The position numbers and the translations under genes were made by a program. A stretch of 25,704 bases of DNA from Bacteroidales bacterium (GTDB taxonomy: Bacteria > Bacteroidota > Bacteroidia > Bacteroidales > VadinHA17), in NCBI GenBank assembly GCA_016936695.1, contig JAFGXK010000208.1, forward strand, positions 1 through 25,704, read 5' to 3'. Under the pieces are notes generated by a model. It saw only the letters and a list, made by a program, of their open reading frames with translations. It did not search any database and was not told where the DNA came from. Below are positions 13,814-21,733 of the stretch, one piece after another. The stretch's first letter is position 1, and each line of letters starts with the position of its first letter.

Positions 13814-14656
13814 ATGAAGACAGTTCTTTCAGGCAGGACCGCGGAGGTGATCATAGATACTGATGGTCCCGTAGTCATTATTGGCGAATCGATTAATCCG
13901 ACCCGCCGCCGGAAACTGGTATCCTCGCTTCAGGAAGGTGATTTTTCCTATGTGCTTGAACTGGCTGCCAGCCAGATAAAGGCGGGTGCAGATATACTCG
14001 ATGTTAATGTAGGGTATCCGGGAGTTGATGATGCTAAGCTTCTGCCCGAAGTGGTGATCGCCATTCAGGATAATTTTGACATTCCCCTGTGTCTCGATTC
14101 CCCGAATCCTTCAGCCATAGAATCCGCGCTTAAGGTTTCGGCAGGCAAATGTCTTATCAATTCGGTAAACGGGAAGGAGGAATCACTCAGGGCGCTGATC
14201 CCCGTGGCAAAGGAATACGGTGCTGCAATCATAGGCTTGTGCATGGATGATGACGGGATCACAAACGACCCGGAAAAGCGGGTGTCGATAATAGAAAAGA
14301 TAATCGACAGGGCTGTTGCGGCAGGAATCAGGGCAGAGGATGTAATTGCCGATCCTCTTGCAATGGCTGTCAGCGCCGAACCGCAAGCCTGTGTGATTAC
14401 TCTGGAGACGATCAGGCTTGTGCACCGTAAACTCGGTCAGAATATTACAATGGGAGCAAGCAACATATCATTCGGACTTCCCGACAGGGAGTCGCTGAAC
14501 TCGGCCTTCATGACGCTTGCCGTTTATTGCGGAGTAACCTGCCCAATTGCAAATCCTGAAAAAACAGCAGCTGTAGCCCGGGCTGCCGATCTTGTTCTGG
14601 GCAGGGATGACTATGCAATCAGATTTGTAGAGTATTTTCAAAGCCGCAATTCCTGA
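13814..14656 (+). CDS. Methyl-tetrahydrofolate:corrinoid methyltransferase (pterin-binding TIM barrel)
   Basis: The 280-residue protein is a dihydropteroate-synthase-like barrel of the AcsE/MetH-folate-domain family. Motifs include IIGESINPTRR (22-32), the pterin-binding ILDVNVGYPG (61-70), LCLDSPNP (92-99), DPLAMAV (180-186) and GASNISFGLP (214-223), where the Asn lies near the N5 methyl in characterised relatives. It moves the methyl of 5-methyl-H4folate to the corrinoid protein encoded 2 nt upstream, or the reverse. It is of normal length. No homocysteine-binding domain is attached, unlike in full-length MetH. Confidence 0.92.
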   Translation: MKTVLSGRTAEVIIDTDGPVVIIGESINPTRRRKLVSSLQEGDFSYVLELAASQIKAGADILDVNVGYPGVDDAKLLPEVVIAIQDNFDIPLCLDSPNPSAIESALKVSAGKCLINSVNGKEESLRALIPVAKEYGAAIIGLCMDDDGITNDPEKRVSIIEKIIDRAVAAGIRAEDVIADPLAMAVSAEPQACVITLETIRLVHRKLGQNITMGASNISFGLPDRESLNSAFMTLAVYCGVTCPIANPEKTAAVARAADLVLGRDDYAIRFVEYFQSRNS

Positions 14657-14688
14657 AGTCCTTTTCTTCAGTCATAATAAATTAATAT

Positions 14689-16131
14689 ATGTCTGGTATC
14701 AAGCCTGCCCGCCGTTGGCAACCCCGCTTTTATCCTTTCCACAGGGAATCTTTCGGAAAGCGTTTCCGGGAAAAGATCGAGATAATGGTCAAGGGTCCGG
14801 TATGGGGCTGCCGGATGTGCGGAAATTGCCTTCTTCAGGAGACTGCATTCATCTGCTGTATGGAGTGTCCGAAAGGTCTCAGAAACGGGCCCTGCGGGGG
14901 AGTCACTCCCGACGGACACTGCTATGTCGACCCTACAAGAAGATGCGTTTGGCACGCCATATATTTCCGGGCCAGGAAGATCGGACGGGAGGATACTCTC
15001 CTGGAGGTACTGCCTCCCCTCGACTGGAGCAGGGTGGGTACCGAGACATGGGCTGATGTATTCAGTCAGATCGGAAGAACAGGCACCGGAAAATTCTTCA
15101 GATCGCTTTTTTCGAGCGACAAGGAACTTAAAAAACAGGTGTGGGATTCGGTTTTCAGGACTGTAAGACAACCTGTATGGTGGAACGGCGATTCAGAGTA
15201 TCACGCGGCAGCTTACAGGGAGCCGGTCTCGGAACTGGAGAAGAATCTCAGGGAAGGCCGGTTCGTGGTTGCCACGGAAGTGACTCCGCCGCAGAGTGCC
15301 GATTCCGGAAAGCTTAAAAATGACATAGAACTGGTAAGGCCTTATGTAAAGGCCATAAATTTTACCGACGCTTCATCGGCTATCCCAAAGATGTCGGCCC
15401 TCGCCTGCTGTAAGGTTGCAGTTGATTTGAATGCAGAGCCTGTATTTCAGATTGCCGCCCGCGATACAACAAGAATATCACTGCAGTCGGATGCAATAGG
15501 TGCGGGACAGTTCGGGATAAGAAACATACTGTGCGTCACAGGAGACAGTCCGGTAGTGGGACCACCTCCGGCAAGCGATATGAACATCAATGACCTCGAT
15601 TCGGTACAGATGCTGTGGATTCTCCGCAGAATGCGCGATGAGGGCATTTACCTCGACGGAAGAAAAATGAAACATCCGCCCTCATATTTTCTTGGAGCAG
15701 CAACTACACCCTTTGCACTCGACCCTGAACTTCAGGCCATAAGGGATCAGAAAAAGGTGAACGCCGGAGCCCAGTTCTTTCAGACCAACATAATCTTCGA
15801 ACCGGAAAGGCTTGATCCCTGGCTCGAACAGCTTGACAGGAGAAATGTCCTCGGCAAGGTAAGTATTCTGGTGGGGCTGGTACCGCTGAAAAGCTATAAG
15901 GCAGCACTTTATCTCCATGAGAAGGTGCCCGGAGTTTACCTTCCCAAAAAGATACTCAGTCGCATGGAAAGGGCAGGAGACGGCGCCCGTGAGGAAGGAA
16001 TAGCAATAACACTCGAAATGATTGCGTCAATAAAGCATAAAAAGGGGATCAGCGGGATTCACCTTATGTCGCTGGGGTGGGAAGAAGTAGTGGGAAGGAT
16101 TGTTCGCGAAGCAGGACTGGATCAGGCATGA
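14689..16131 (+). CDS. Fused MetV-MetF methylene-tetrahydrofolate reductase
   Basis: The 480-residue protein joins two modules. Residues about 30-90 form a Cys-rich domain like MetV (MTHFR C-terminal/DUF5981 family), with Cys41, 44, 47, 56, 57, 60, 69, 78 and 86 able to hold an Fe-S cluster or zinc. Residues about 190-475 form a MetF barrel: ATEVTPPQ (Glu197 at the catalytic Glu position), IAARDT (256-260) and ILCVTGDSP (280-288). MetF makes 5-methyl-H4folate from methylene-H4folate with FAD; in acetogens MetV is a separate partner that links it to a ferredoxin-type donor. The fusion suggests electrons other than plain NADH. It lies 32 nt after the methyltransferase and overlaps the next start by 4 nt. 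Confidence 0.88.
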   Translation: MSGIKPARRWQPRFYPFHRESFGKRFREKIEIMVKGPVWGCRMCGNCLLQETAFICCMECPKGLRNGPCGGVTPDGHCYVDPTRRCVWHAIYFRARKIGREDTLLEVLPPLDWSRVGTETWADVFSQIGRTGTGKFFRSLFSSDKELKKQVWDSVFRTVRQPVWWNGDSEYHAAAYREPVSELEKNLREGRFVVATEVTPPQSADSGKLKNDIELVRPYVKAINFTDASSAIPKMSALACCKVAVDLNAEPVFQIAARDTTRISLQSDAIGAGQFGIRNILCVTGDSPVVGPPPASDMNINDLDSVQMLWILRRMRDEGIYLDGRKMKHPPSYFLGAATTPFALDPELQAIRDQKKVNAGAQFFQTNIIFEPERLDPWLEQLDRRNVLGKVSILVGLVPLKSYKAALYLHEKVPGVYLPKKILSRMERAGDGAREEGIAITLEMIASIKHKKGISGIHLMSLGWEEVVGRIVREAGLDQA

Positions 16132-16832
16132 TGAACACATTTCAATATGATTTTTCAGAACTTGGCGTCGATGGCGAACGGATAGGCAGACTGCTCGGTT
16201 GCGGGGAAGGATATCAGGCAGCCGATTTTTCCGGTCTGATCCTTGAGCTGATCGGCAACATTGCCCCTGTTTGTTCTGCAAAAGCCGGATACAGTATATA
16301 TCCTGTTGAGGAATGGAAGAATGCCGCGAAATCAGCAACAATACATGGTATAGATTTTAATCTGAGAGATGTTGTCTTTTCACAGGTAAGGAAGGCAGAA
16401 TCACTTGCCCTCTTTATTTGTACAGCGGGTCCGGAACCTGAAAAACTCTGCAAAAAGGCCATGGAAGACGGAGATCCCCTGGCTTCATATATTTACGACA
16501 TTATAGGAAGTGAGATTGCGGAACTTGCATCCCGGCTGGTTCTTAAGGAAGTGAGGAAAGCTTCTGAAATCTCAGGTTTAAGGGTTACAAACAGGTATAG
16601 TCCGGGGTATTGCGGATGGGATGTATCGGAACAGCACAAGTTGTTTGAACTCATGCCCGGCAATTCCTGCGGAGTCAGCCTAAACGCTTCAGCGCTTATG
16701 AACCCTGAAAAGTCGGTCAGCGGTTTGATCGGGATAGGAGCAGAGGTTAGCTTTGATGCATACCCATGCAATTTGTGCCGCAGAACTGATTGCCTGTACA
16801 GAATGACTCAGGAGAGAGCCAATACTACCTGA
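16128..16832 (+). CDS. Stand-alone B12 reactivation protein (MetH activation-domain family)
   Basis: ATG 16128 overlaps the stop of the reductase gene (ATGA), which marks translational coupling; an upstream GTG at 16077 would run inside that gene. The 234-residue product matches the AdoMet-dependent activation domain of methionine synthase, with the RxxxGY motif at 156-161 (RYSPGY) and the following SEQHKLFELMP helix. In MetH this domain remethylates oxidised Co(II) using AdoMet and an electron. Stand-alone forms exist, for example in Thermotoga. The C-terminal PCNLCRRTDC (Cys214, 217, 222) is an added Cys cluster that could bind metal or Fe-S and supply the electron; this is inferred. It ends the cluster, 77 nt before GH3. 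Confidence 0.85.
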   Translation: MMNTFQYDFSELGVDGERIGRLLGCGEGYQAADFSGLILELIGNIAPVCSAKAGYSIYPVEEWKNAAKSATIHGIDFNLRDVVFSQVRKAESLALFICTAGPEPEKLCKKAMEDGDPLASYIYDIIGSEIAELASRLVLKEVRKASEISGLRVTNRYSPGYCGWDVSEQHKLFELMPGNSCGVSLNASALMNPEKSVSGLIGIGAEVSFDAYPCNLCRRTDCLYRMTQERANTT

Positions 16833-16909
16833 AAAAGTAGGATCGTAGCAGTTTAAGGGGCAATGGTAAATAAGCCGAAAATGTTACACACAGTAAAATC
16901 AACAGTAAA

Positions 16910-19135
16910 ATGAAAACCATGTTACCAGTCAGCCGCAGATTTTTTCTCCCGGCTGCAATTATGCTTTTTGCGGCAGGAATAGCCGGCGGACAGACAAATA
17001 CAGAATTCAGGTATAAGGATCCTTCACTTCCGCTGGAAATCAGGGTAAACGACCTCGTGGGAAGGATGACCATTGAGGAGAAGATCAGTCAGATGATGAA
17101 TGCGGCCCCGGCTATCGACAGGCTGGAGATACCGGAGTACGAATGGTGGAATGAATGTCTTCACGGTGTCGGAAGAGCCGGGCTGGCAACTGTCTATCCT
17201 CAGGCAATAGGGTTGGGAGCCACATTTGATGAGGACCTGATCTTCAGGGTTTCCACTGCTATTTCTGATGAGGCACGAGCCAAGCATCACGAGTTTGCAA
17301 GAAACGGTTCCAGAAAACGATACCAGGGACTTACCTTCTGGACTCCCAACATCAATATCTTCAGGGATCCGAGATGGGGGAGAGGGCAGGAAACCTACGG
17401 GGAGGACCCTTTCCTGACGGGAAGGCTTGGCATTCAATTCATTAAAGGCCTGCAGGGCGATGACCCCAAGTATTTCAAGACCATTGCCACAGTGAAACAT
17501 TATGTGGTCCACAGCGGACCGGAACCAGAACGTCATTCATTTAACGCTTTCACTGACGAGAGGGATTTGTGGGACACTTACATGCCCCAGTTCGAGATGG
17601 GCATAAAGGAGGGAAAGGCATATTCGGTGATGTGCGCCTACAACAGGTATAACGGTGAAACGTGCTGCGGAAGCAATTCCCTGCTGAACGGTATTCTGAG
17701 AAGGGACTGGGGCTTTGACGGATATATAGTTTCCGATTGCGGGGCAATAACGGATATTTTCAGAGGTCATAAGGTGGTGGAAACAGCCGAAGAGGCTGCA
17801 GCAATGGCGGTCAGGGCCGGAACCGACCTTGAGTGTGCCAGCGTTTACAGGAACCTTGATAAAGCCCTGGGAAAGAACCTTATCACTGAGGAGGATATCG
17901 ATGTGGCGGTAAAACGTCTCTTTCTTGCAAGATTCAGACTGGGGATGTTCGATCCTCCTGAAATGGTTCGCTATACTTCAATACCCTACGAAACAGTTGA
18001 CAGTGAAAAAAACAGGCAGCTGGCAAGGGAGACCGCCAGAAAGTCTATGGTCCTGCTTAAGAATGAGAACGGCCTTCTTCCGTTGAAGAAGGATATTGGC
18101 ACGGTTGCCGTTATTGGTCCGAATTCCGACGAGTCATTTGTACTGCTGGGCAATTACAACGGAACACCTTCGGATCCTGTTACTCCGCTCAGGGGAATCA
18201 GGGAAAAACTGTCAGGCAAATCGGAAGTGGTTTATGCCAGGGGATGTGAATGGGTTGCAGGAATGCCTTCTCAGAAAGAGGCAGTTGAACTGAAATCGGA
18301 AGCTCTTGATGCTGCCAGCAATGCTGATGTTGTTATAATGTGCATGGGAATAACCCCCAGGCTTGAGGGGGAAGAGATGCGTGTTACCGTTGAAGGTTTC
18401 AGGGGTGGTGACCGGACAAGGATCGATCTTCCGGATGTTCAGCAGGAGCTTATCAGGGAGATCCATGCACTCGGCAAGCCTGTGATTCTGGTTTTGCTGA
18501 ATGGCAGCGCTCTTGCAGTGAACTGGGAGAAGGAAAATATGCCGGCTATTCTGGAAGCCTGGTATCCCGGTCAGGCAGGGGGAGAGGCAATCGCTGATGT
18601 AATTTTCGGTGATTACAATCCGGCAGGGCGTCTTCCGGTTACTTTTTACAAGTCGGAAAAGGACCTTCCGCCCTTTGAGAATTACAGAATGCACAACAGA
18701 ACATACAGGTATTTCACCGGCGAACCGCTTTATCCTTTCGGATACGGTCTCAGCTACACTACCTTCAAATATAAAAAACTGAAGGTAAACCTGAGCACAA
18801 CTCCCACGGGAACTAATGAGGTGTCGGTGAAAGTTATGAATTCGGGTAAAATGGCTGGTGATGAGGTTATCCAGGTTTATATTTCAAGCCTTAATTCACA
18901 GCTCACAGCACCTGTCCGCACCCTGAAAGCTTTCAGGAGAATTCATCTTCTTCCCGGTGAAATGAAGACGGTGAAATTTGAACTTCCTGCTGATGCATTC
19001 TCCCTGATTAATGAAGAAGGAAAAAAAGTAAACTTACCTGGCCGTTTTGAGATTACAGTCGGCGGAGGTCAGCCTCAGAAGGGAACGGGGATTAAGGAGG
19101 CAGGTATACTCAAGGCGAAGGTTGATCTGAAATAG
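16910..19135 (+). CDS. Secreted GH3 beta-glycosidase (xylosidase/glucosidase type)
   Basis: The 741-residue protein has a signal peptide (MKTMLPVSRRFFLPAAIMLFAAGIAGG), an N-terminal GH3 barrel, a C-terminal alpha/beta sandwich and a fibronectin-III-like end domain (about 640-735). The nucleophile is Asp276 in YIVSDCGA, KHY at 196-198 is the conserved barrel motif, and the acid/base Glu lies in PRLEGEE (483-489). No PA14 insert is seen. The DCGA nucleophile context and NECLHGVGR resemble beta-xylosidase and beta-glucosidase members; the sugar is not fixed by sequence. It acts in the periplasm or at the cell surface on oligosaccharides. It converges on the DUF6807 gene of the SusCD locus and probably serves it. 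Confidence 0.92.
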   Translation: MKTMLPVSRRFFLPAAIMLFAAGIAGGQTNTEFRYKDPSLPLEIRVNDLVGRMTIEEKISQMMNAAPAIDRLEIPEYEWWNECLHGVGRAGLATVYPQAIGLGATFDEDLIFRVSTAISDEARAKHHEFARNGSRKRYQGLTFWTPNINIFRDPRWGRGQETYGEDPFLTGRLGIQFIKGLQGDDPKYFKTIATVKHYVVHSGPEPERHSFNAFTDERDLWDTYMPQFEMGIKEGKAYSVMCAYNRYNGETCCGSNSLLNGILRRDWGFDGYIVSDCGAITDIFRGHKVVETAEEAAAMAVRAGTDLECASVYRNLDKALGKNLITEEDIDVAVKRLFLARFRLGMFDPPEMVRYTSIPYETVDSEKNRQLARETARKSMVLLKNENGLLPLKKDIGTVAVIGPNSDESFVLLGNYNGTPSDPVTPLRGIREKLSGKSEVVYARGCEWVAGMPSQKEAVELKSEALDAASNADVVIMCMGITPRLEGEEMRVTVEGFRGGDRTRIDLPDVQQELIREIHALGKPVILVLLNGSALAVNWEKENMPAILEAWYPGQAGGEAIADVIFGDYNPAGRLPVTFYKSEKDLPPFENYRMHNRTYRYFTGEPLYPFGYGLSYTTFKYKKLKVNLSTTPTGTNEVSVKVMNSGKMAGDEVIQVYISSLNSQLTAPVRTLKAFRRIHLLPGEMKTVKFELPADAFSLINEEGKKVNLPGRFEITVGGGQPQKGTGIKEAGILKAKVDLK

Positions 19136-19225
19136 TTGTGCCGGTCATGCCAGTTCGGCCGGTCTTACCGAATGCTGAGCACGCTTTGTCTCACGCTTCA
19201 TGCTCATTGCTTTCCAAATAACGAT

Positions 19226-19244
19226 GTTATAACATTGTTATAAC
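19226..19244. repeat. Perfect 19-bp palindrome at a convergent gene junction
   Basis: GTTATAACA, a central T, then TGTTATAAC is an exact dyad; each half contains the smaller palindrome GTTATAAC. It overlaps the stop codon of the DUF6807 gene, 90 nt after the GH3 stop. With a 1-nt loop it is a poor RNA hairpin and more like a DNA-binding site, though a site between convergent genes would be unusual. Confidence 0.55.
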
Positions 19245-20146
19245 GTGCCGGAACAGTATTTTTGAAACTCTCCGGCTACATCTGCCTGGATATGATCGCC
19301 TGAATGTATAAGTACCCTGTACTTCAGCACAAGTCTGGTTCCATCCTTCAGGAAAGTCTCCTTACCGTTTTCGGGCCAGTACATGGGTGTAGGTGAAATG
19401 AACCCGTAGTCGCGGGTAAACCAGGGAGCAGGGTACCATGGATTTGAAGGGTGCTGCATTATTGCCAGACCTTCAATAGTATTTCCCCTTTTCCCGCAGA
19501 AATCGATCCACGCGGATCTCTTTCCGAATGTGTCCTTTTCGCTTTTTGCGCCCTCGGCATTTATCATTGTGCCGCCGTTGGTCACCGAAATGTCAGCGGC
19601 CAGTCTGGCGCTAAACAGCGAATGGTTGGTTTTCCTGATCCGGACATCCATCAGCGTCATCATTGTAATTTCAACATCGATGAGGGTTTTGTCTGCAGCC
19701 GGGGAGGTTATTATGTATCTCCGGGTATCCTTGACCGGGGATAGAGCCCCCGGGCGGCTCCAGATGCATTCGTCGGAAATCACTACAGTATCGCCTCCCT
19801 CTTTCTCAATGCGGGCATTTACCGAGATTATCCTTCCGCGTTCAAGCCCTTCCTGCCAGTAATTTCCTCCGTTGACCATGTCGCATCCAAAGAACAGCGA
19901 GGTATGGTGAGGGTAAACAGCGTTTCTCATCGATGTTACCGAACCGCCTGTTACCGGTCCGTTCACAGGGTAGAAGAAAGGGTATTTCTCATCCTCTGAA
20001 AAGATATAGCTTGTAAAAAATTTACCGTCGATGCTCACATTGATTTTGGATCCTGTTTTTTCGGCGGTCAGTTTAGCAGCGGATGCCGGCAAAAGAATAG
20101 TACTCCCCATCATAACGATGAGGATGTACCTAATCAGTCTTTGCAT
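19238..20146 (-). CDS. Exported DUF6807 (PmoA-like) protein
   Basis: The 302-residue protein has a signal peptide (hydrophobic stretch ending LLPASA) and the DUF6807 fold, seen in the FYPVNGPVTG, YPHHTSLFFG, WIDFCGKR, GLAIMQHPSNPWYPAPW and HSGDH blocks. The family is often labelled methane oxygenase PmoA, but it has no relation to particulate methane monooxygenase and no membrane helices. It is a beta-sandwich protein common beside Gfo/Idh/MocA oxidoreductases in glycan-degrading Bacteroidota. A sugar-modifying or sugar-binding role is inferred from that company. It lies 34 nt after the oxidoreductase gene. Confidence 0.82.
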   Translation of the reverse strand: MQRLIRYILIVMMGSTILLPASAAKLTAEKTGSKINVSIDGKFFTSYIFSEDEKYPFFYPVNGPVTGGSVTSMRNAVYPHHTSLFFGCDMVNGGNYWQEGLERGRIISVNARIEKEGGDTVVISDECIWSRPGALSPVKDTRRYIITSPAADKTLIDVEITMMTLMDVRIRKTNHSLFSARLAADISVTNGGTMINAEGAKSEKDTFGKRSAWIDFCGKRGNTIEGLAIMQHPSNPWYPAPWFTRDYGFISPTPMYWPENGKETFLKDGTRLVLKYRVLIHSGDHIQADVAGEFQKYCSGTL

Positions 20147-20180
20147 TTGTAATTATTTTCAGATTTGTCAAAAAATCAGA

Positions 20181-21554
20181 TTACAGTTTGATGTAATTTG
20201 TTCCGTAAGGAGCTCTCTGCGGCCTTGATAGCAAGCTGTTGGCTTCATCGTCACCCACAAATTTTTCAGTGTCGGGGTTCCATTTCAGTTTTCTTCCCAG
20301 TTTCATTGCTATATGGGTAACCAGGCAGACCGTGCATGCCCTGTGTCCGATCTCGACCGGAGATATCGGTTCCTTGCGCGATTTGATGCAGTCGAGCCAG
20401 TTGCCCGCCTGATCACTGCTTTCATAGAGATGGATCTCGTTGGGACCGATCACTGAACTCAGTATTTTCGGATCGCTGGCGTCGAGAGCTTTTGTATTTG
20501 CAGCCTGTACTATCGGATCACTGTCTGTGGCCCTGTAGTTTCCGCGTGTAACAAAGATCCAGCCGTCGGTTCCCTCATATCTGACTCCGTTGGGGTAGTT
20601 TCCGCTTGTAAGCTGTGTCACTCCGTTGGCATATTCTGCTATTGACATGAAGTCGCCGTGAACATCCCACAATCCTGCTTTCGGGAACTGGGCAACTGCT
20701 TCGATCGATACCGGGCCGGTCAGTTCTGTATCCATTCCCCATGCTGCCGAGTCGAAGTGATGCTGGCCCCAGCCTGTTATCATGCCGGCTCCAAACTGTT
20801 CACATCTCAGCCATCCCGGACGTCCGAAATCATTTTGCGGATGGACACGAATCTCGGTATAGTAGACTTCAGGTGTGGATCCCAGCCACATATCATAGTT
20901 CAGGTTCTTCGGAACAGGCATTTCAGGAGCTTCGGGTCCGGCAGGATCTCCCGGCAATCCTATTTTAACAGTGTGGAGCTTGCCGATTCTTCCGTTTCTG
21001 ACCAGTTCGGCTGCGATTCTCCACTGAGGGCTGGAGCGTTGCTGGGTTCCGACCTGAAGGATAACCTTTGACTTCTTCACAACATCACTCAGCAGTCTGC
21101 CTTCGGTTATTGTAAGTGAAGTAGGCTTCTCCAGATAAATATCCTTTCCCGCGAGAGCAGCCTCTGCGGCAGGCTGGGAGTGCCAGTGGTCGGGCGTGGT
21201 TATCATGACCGCATCTATCGATTTGTCGAGCAGCATTTCCTTATAGTCGTCGTATGTTTTTACATTGACATAATTGCTGTTCCCAGTCTTCTTTGAATAG
21301 AAACCTTCTACCATTTGCTTGCCAAGGGCCATCCTTTTTGAATCCACATCGGCAGCGGCTACCACCATTGCAGTGTCGAATCTCATAGTACCCATGATAT
21401 CTCCTCTTCCCTGCCTGCCGCAGCCTATCCAGCCGATGTTGATTTTTTCACTCGGAGGGTTTCTGCCGATAACGGAAGAAGGAATTATGGTAGGCAGAAT
21501 CAACGATCCTGCAGCAGCCTGAGCAGTTCTGGAGATAAAAATTCTTCGTTTCAT
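20181..21554 (-). CDS. Exported Gfo/Idh/MocA oxidoreductase of the SusCD locus
   Basis: The 457-residue protein starts with a Tat-type signal (MKRRIFISRTAQAAAG) and has the Rossmann motif GWIGCGRQG (41-49) and the LEKP lysine motif (141-144). A PDHWH segment (121-125) and the long C-terminal domain with FGAGMITGWGQHHFD place it in the Bacteroidota branch with a distinctive C-terminal domain, differing from the enzyme at 6309. It would work in the periplasm on an imported sugar or glycoside using bound NAD(P). There is no lipobox Cys. It follows susD by 179 nt containing a strong hairpin and precedes DUF6807. Confidence 0.88.
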   Translation of the reverse strand: MKRRIFISRTAQAAAGSLILPTIIPSSVIGRNPPSEKINIGWIGCGRQGRGDIMGTMRFDTAMVVAAADVDSKRMALGKQMVEGFYSKKTGNSNYVNVKTYDDYKEMLLDKSIDAVMITTPDHWHSQPAAEAALAGKDIYLEKPTSLTITEGRLLSDVVKKSKVILQVGTQQRSSPQWRIAAELVRNGRIGKLHTVKIGLPGDPAGPEAPEMPVPKNLNYDMWLGSTPEVYYTEIRVHPQNDFGRPGWLRCEQFGAGMITGWGQHHFDSAAWGMDTELTGPVSIEAVAQFPKAGLWDVHGDFMSIAEYANGVTQLTSGNYPNGVRYEGTDGWIFVTRGNYRATDSDPIVQAANTKALDASDPKILSSVIGPNEIHLYESSDQAGNWLDCIKSRKEPISPVEIGHRACTVCLVTHIAMKLGRKLKWNPDTEKFVGDDEANSLLSRPQRAPYGTNYIKL

Positions 21555-21586
21555 TTATTTTGGTTTTAGGTTATCGTCAGATGGAT

Positions 21587-21621
21587 TTCCCCCGGCGGCC
21601 TTAACAAACCTGCCGGGGGAA
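21587..21621 (-). promoter_or_regulatory. GC-rich intercistronic hairpin between susD and the oxidoreductase gene
   Basis: TTCCCCCGGC (21587-21596) and GCCGGGGGAA (21612-21621) form a perfect 10-bp stem with a 15-nt loop. No T-run follows on the minus strand, so it is not a classic intrinsic terminator. It may stabilise the 3' end of the susCD message or reduce expression of the genes behind it. Confidence 0.6.
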
Positions 21622-21733
21622 TATCCGGTATCATTTTGAAGGTTTATTAAACATATTTGTTCTGATTCATAAAGATAAAGATTAGGATCATAAATTGCTT
21701 AAAAAATGCAGGTGTTTTTCAATGTGTTTCTGG

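Noticed and set aside
19238..20146. Particulate methane monooxygenase subunit PmoA
   Set aside because: The label comes from a misleading family name; the protein is an exported soluble DUF6807 with no membrane helices or copper-site context.
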